The notes beneath the pieces are model-generated. The model ran no database searches. It was not told the origin of the DNA and saw nothing but the letters and a program-made list of their open reading frames with translations. Position numbers and translations under genes: made by a program. Of a DNA stretch of 45,991 bases, positions 43,783 to 45,991 are shown one piece after another. This stretch comes from Desulfobacteraceae bacterium UBA2245. GTDB taxonomy: Bacteria; Desulfobacterota; Desulfobacteria; Desulfobacterales; UBA2245. The stretch is taken from contig DDYB01000015.1 of NCBI GenBank assembly GCA_002347265.1, positions 6,612-52,602 of the forward strand. The letters run 5' to 3'. Position 1 is the first letter of the stretch. Every line of letters starts with the position of its first letter.

Positions 43783-44703
43783 CTATTTCAGGAAGCCCTG
43801 AATAATCCGGTTTACCGCCTGGTCATACGTCAGCCCCAGGCTCATCAGTTTGGTCAGCTGATCGCTCGCAATCTTGCCGATCGAGGCTTCATGGGTTAAT
43901 TCCGCATCGGGATGGCCGGCTTTGAGAGACGGCATGGTTTCATTGGTTCCGTTGTCCATAATGATCGCATCGCATTCAATATGACCGAAACATTTGTTTT
44001 GCGCATCCATCGTCGCGTAAAAGGTCTGTTTGGAGTCGCCCTTCATCACGGAGCGTGAAATCATGTTGGCCCGGCTTCCCGCGCCTTTTAAAACAATATT
44101 GTTCGTCGATACGGCAGTCTGATCTCCGTCCGTCAACACCCTTTCCGTGATCAGCAGCAGACTGTCCGCCGCCAGCACCGCCTCATTGAGGCGGTTGGCT
44201 TCATCCACTCCGGCAATCTGGGTCAATTCCATCGCCGCCTCCGCGCCTTCGGCCAGAAAGACCTTGGTGGTGGGATTGAGCGTCCGGCGTCCCCTGCCGT
44301 CGCCCGAGGCATAATGTTTTTCAACATAGGTCACCTTCGCCCTTTTGCCCACCTGAAAATCATGGATGCCGGCGTGGCCCTCCGGTTCGGATGTGCCGCA
44401 GTGAATGCCGCAGCCGGCAACAATCGTCACCTCGGCATCATCCCCGATAATAAAGGAATTATAGACCACATCATACAGACCGGCCTGACTCAGAATAACG
44501 GGAATATGAACCGATTCGTTTTTGGTTCCCGGTTTGATTGTGACGACAATGCCCGTATTGTCGGCGTTGGTTTCAATATTGATATTGGCCGATACCTGCC
44601 GGCTCAGGAGTTTGCCGTTTTTTCGTATGTTGTAGGCGCCTTTTGGCAGCCCTTCCAGATCGGCGACTGTCTTTAACAATGATTTATCTAAAGCATTCAG
44701 CAT
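43783..44703 (-). CDS. sufB: SufB/SufD-type Fe-S scaffold, short (SmsB-like)
   Basis: A 306-residue SufBD-fold protein. The C-terminal half has the family end block with AELTHEASIGKIASDQLTKLMSLGL, where the Glu in THEA matches the active Glu of E. coli SufB (VEHEATTS). The Cys of E. coli SufB C405 is not visible; the place reads DNGTNETMP. Other cysteines sit in GCGIHCG. The length is about two thirds of E. coli SufB. Start 44703 is chosen because AAGGAG lies 6 bases before it. It overlaps sufC by 20 bases. Confidence 0.88.
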   Translation of the reverse strand: MLNALDKSLLKTVADLEGLPKGAYNIRKNGKLLSRQVSANINIETNADNTGIVVTIKPGTKNESVHIPVILSQAGLYDVVYNSFIIGDDAEVTIVAGCGIHCGTSEPEGHAGIHDFQVGKRAKVTYVEKHYASGDGRGRRTLNPTTKVFLAEGAEAAMELTQIAGVDEANRLNEAVLAADSLLLITERVLTDGDQTAVSTNNIVLKGAGSRANMISRSVMKGDSKQTFYATMDAQNKCFGHIECDAIIMDNGTNETMPSLKAGHPDAELTHEASIGKIASDQLTKLMSLGLTYDQAVNRIIQGFLK

Positions 44704-45442
44704 TACCATCTCCTTCACAGCTGTCCCGATAGGTGCATACACTCAAATCTTCCAGAAGCGGCAGTGCGTCTTCCAGGTTTCCGCTATAGACAATCTTGCC
44801 CGAGTTGATGATAATCACGATGTCCGCGGCCTCCAGAAAGGCTTTATTGTGACTGACGACGATGGTGGTTGTCTGCTTTTCGGCCGCTTCTTTTTTCAGC
44901 AGACTCACCATCGGACCGATGGTCCATAAATCGATTCCCGTATCCGGCTCGTCGTATATCGCCAGACTGGGCTTGGCGGCAATCGTCGTCGCCAGCTCCA
45001 TCTTCTTTATTTCGCCGCCGGACAGCTTTGCGTCCACTTCCTTATCCAGAAAGGACAGAGGACAGATGCCCACCCGTCTCATGATCCCCAGAAGTGTATT
45101 CTCATCCTCGATGCCGGTGGCAACGGTCAGCAGCTCCCGGAATGTAATGCCTTTGAACCGCGCGGGATGCTGAAAGCTGTAAGCGATTCCCGCTTTGGCC
45201 CGCTCGGTGATCGTCCAGCCCGCGATATCCTGACCATTATAGACAATGGTTCCTTGCGATACCGGATAAATGCCCATGATGAGTTTTGCCAGCGTGGTCT
45301 TGCCGCTGCCGTTGGGTCCGGTGATCGCGTAAAATTTCCCGGCTTCGAACGTGAAATTGACTCCATCGATGATGTTGAGCAAGTCCTCTCTGTTTTCTTC
45401 ACTTTTCGGTACTGTGAAAAATACGTTTTTTAATTCCAGCAT
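44684..45442 (-). CDS. sufC: SufC-type ATPase of Fe-S assembly (SmsC-like)
   Basis: A 252-residue ABC ATPase. Walker A GPNGSGKTT, signature LSGGEIKKMEL, Walker B LAIYDEPDTGID and switch His in VVSHNKAF are intact. Such ATPases drive conformational change of the SufB scaffold. The start at 45442 is chosen because AAAAGGCAG lies 6-8 bases before it and the conserved MLELKNV follows; the frame stays open 29 codons upstream without a family match. Only sufB accompanies it: sufD, sufS, sufE and a regulator are absent. Confidence 0.93.
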   Translation of the reverse strand: MLELKNVFFTVPKSEENREDLLNIIDGVNFTFEAGKFYAITGPNGSGKTTLAKLIMGIYPVSQGTIVYNGQDIAGWTITERAKAGIAYSFQHPARFKGITFRELLTVATGIEDENTLLGIMRRVGICPLSFLDKEVDAKLSGGEIKKMELATTIAAKPSLAIYDEPDTGIDLWTIGPMVSLLKKEAAEKQTTTIVVSHNKAFLEAADIVIIINSGKIVYSGNLEDALPLLEDLSVCTYRDSCEGDGNAECFR

Positions 45443-45991
45443 AAATCTGCCTTTTCTCTTACATTCGTAAGCTGAGGTTTGATTGTTCAGATCGCGCGGA
45501 TGGCACCGCAATTCAGTGCGATGCGCCATACAGGGCCTGCGCGGTTACCCCGTCATGGATCTCATCACCTCCTTCATGAAAGCAGGTTTTTCGTCATCCT
45601 GAAGAGCCTCGAATTATTCCGGAAGATTTTGCACGTTGTTCCTCCAGCGATGATTCATTCTGATCTCAATGCGGCTTCCTTAACAAGCTGTCTTGTGTTC
45701 GTGGAAGAAACGTTGCCGTTTCACCCGGAAACTTCTTGGGAATTTTCTGCCAGGTCGAATGGATTCAACGGTCTGGATGAACGGTGTTTATATTTTTTCG
45801 ACAAGCTTGCCGGCTTTTTCCGGAAATCGATTCAAAAGAAGAACGATCGTGTTTTTCATTTTCAACCGGCACGCGAAGGGTTGTTCCGTCAAGGTCTGTT
45901 GATCGGTTCTTGTATTCGATATGGTAATATTATCATAATTGCAGTATTTTAAAAGAAATATTGCTTTTCACTGCTGTCCGGTTAACGTTTT
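45443..45991. other. Upstream region of sufCB, with possible decayed small ORFs
   Basis: AT-rich DNA with no intact gene. On the minus strand I see a perfect ribosome-binding sequence followed by a three-codon ORF (see 45545-45658), and a 34-codon TTG-initiated frame around 45900 containing QPFACRLKMKNTIVLLL. The plus-strand open frame 45479-45952 has no recognisable pattern. A TATGATAATATT-like AT-rich -10 region near 45930 (minus strand) could serve sufC, without a clear -35. Confidence 0.4.
45545..45658 (-). pseudogene. Short frame ending in a mini-ORF upstream of sufC
   Basis: A 37-codon frame from ATG 45658 contains one internal TAA at 45616-45614 and ends at TAA 45547-45545. After the internal stop it reads FEALQDDEKPAFMKEVM, which looks protein-like. 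At 45574-45564 is AAGGAGGTGAT, complementary to the 16S rRNA 3' end, 9 bases before ATG ACG GGG TAA. The mini-ORF is in frame with sufC, whose ATG is 114 bases downstream. It may be a leader or just a relic. Confidence 0.3.

Noticed and set aside
45479..45952. Plus-strand 157-codon frame at the right end
   Set aside because: No recognisable family, no good ribosome binding site, and the opposite strand carries protein-like short frames leading to sufC.

Overview
The window looks like the chromosome of a sulfate-reducing deltaproteobacterium of the Desulfobacterales/Desulfobacterota type. This is inferred from gene content and order: yggT, divIVA and two pilT genes in a row; coaX, ybbR, folP, ftsH and tilS; a DUF3568-type lipoprotein; a lolA-nadA pair; a two-gene sufC-sufB unit; and a double [4Fe-4S] protein with a dense cysteine cluster. 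A dispersed intergenic repeat points the same way. Most of the window is core housekeeping DNA with tight operons, and several genes use TTG starts.

Layout. Positions 1-2100 are accessory-flavoured: the 5' end of an ISAs1-type transposase, a dispersed repeat, two small membrane ORFs and a NUDIX hydrolase. 2113-5930 (+) is a yggT-divIVA-pilT-pilT-zinc-ribbon/pseudo-receiver operon. 5939-12286 (-) runs DUF3568 lipoprotein, tilS, ftsH, folP, a broken ybbR and coaX. 12580-12834 (+) is a large-type SRP RNA with a clear promoter, followed by grpE and dnaK and a strong terminator. A convergent acyl-CoA ligase (-) and a divergent two-component pair (+) share a promoter region with a regular array of inverted repeats. 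The two-component pair continues into a thioredoxin-2-like gene, an unrecognised 311-residue protein, a LolA-like protein and nadA. 23819-26589 (-) holds radA, rlmE and yebC. 27006-28225 (+) holds a MltB-like transglycosylase, a small membrane protein and tRNA-Glu(CUC).

28298-29406 contains an atypical CDP-alcohol phosphatidyltransferase and the 3' remnant of a type III restriction/helicase subunit. 29625-36930 (+) is a complete phosphate locus: arsenate-reductase/LMW-phosphatase-like gene, phoB, phoR, pstS, pstC, pstA, pstB, phoU. It has repeats at 11-bp spacing resembling PhoB sites ahead of pstS and an intercistronic hairpin after pstS. 36964-45442 (-) holds aconitase, glucokinase, a double-cluster ferredoxin-like protein, a cyclopropane-fatty-acid synthase and a minimal sufCB (SMS-like) iron-sulfur assembly pair.

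I did not find a clearly new multi-gene defence or metabolic system. The most useful non-routine signals are the broken ybbR gene between intact neighbours, the operator array at 17428-17490, the two-component/thioredoxin/unknown-protein operon, the CDP-alcohol transferase lacking the usual Ala-Arg of its motif, the large SRP RNA, the decayed DNA downstream of the ferredoxin-like gene and upstream of sufC, and the minimal sufCB pair.
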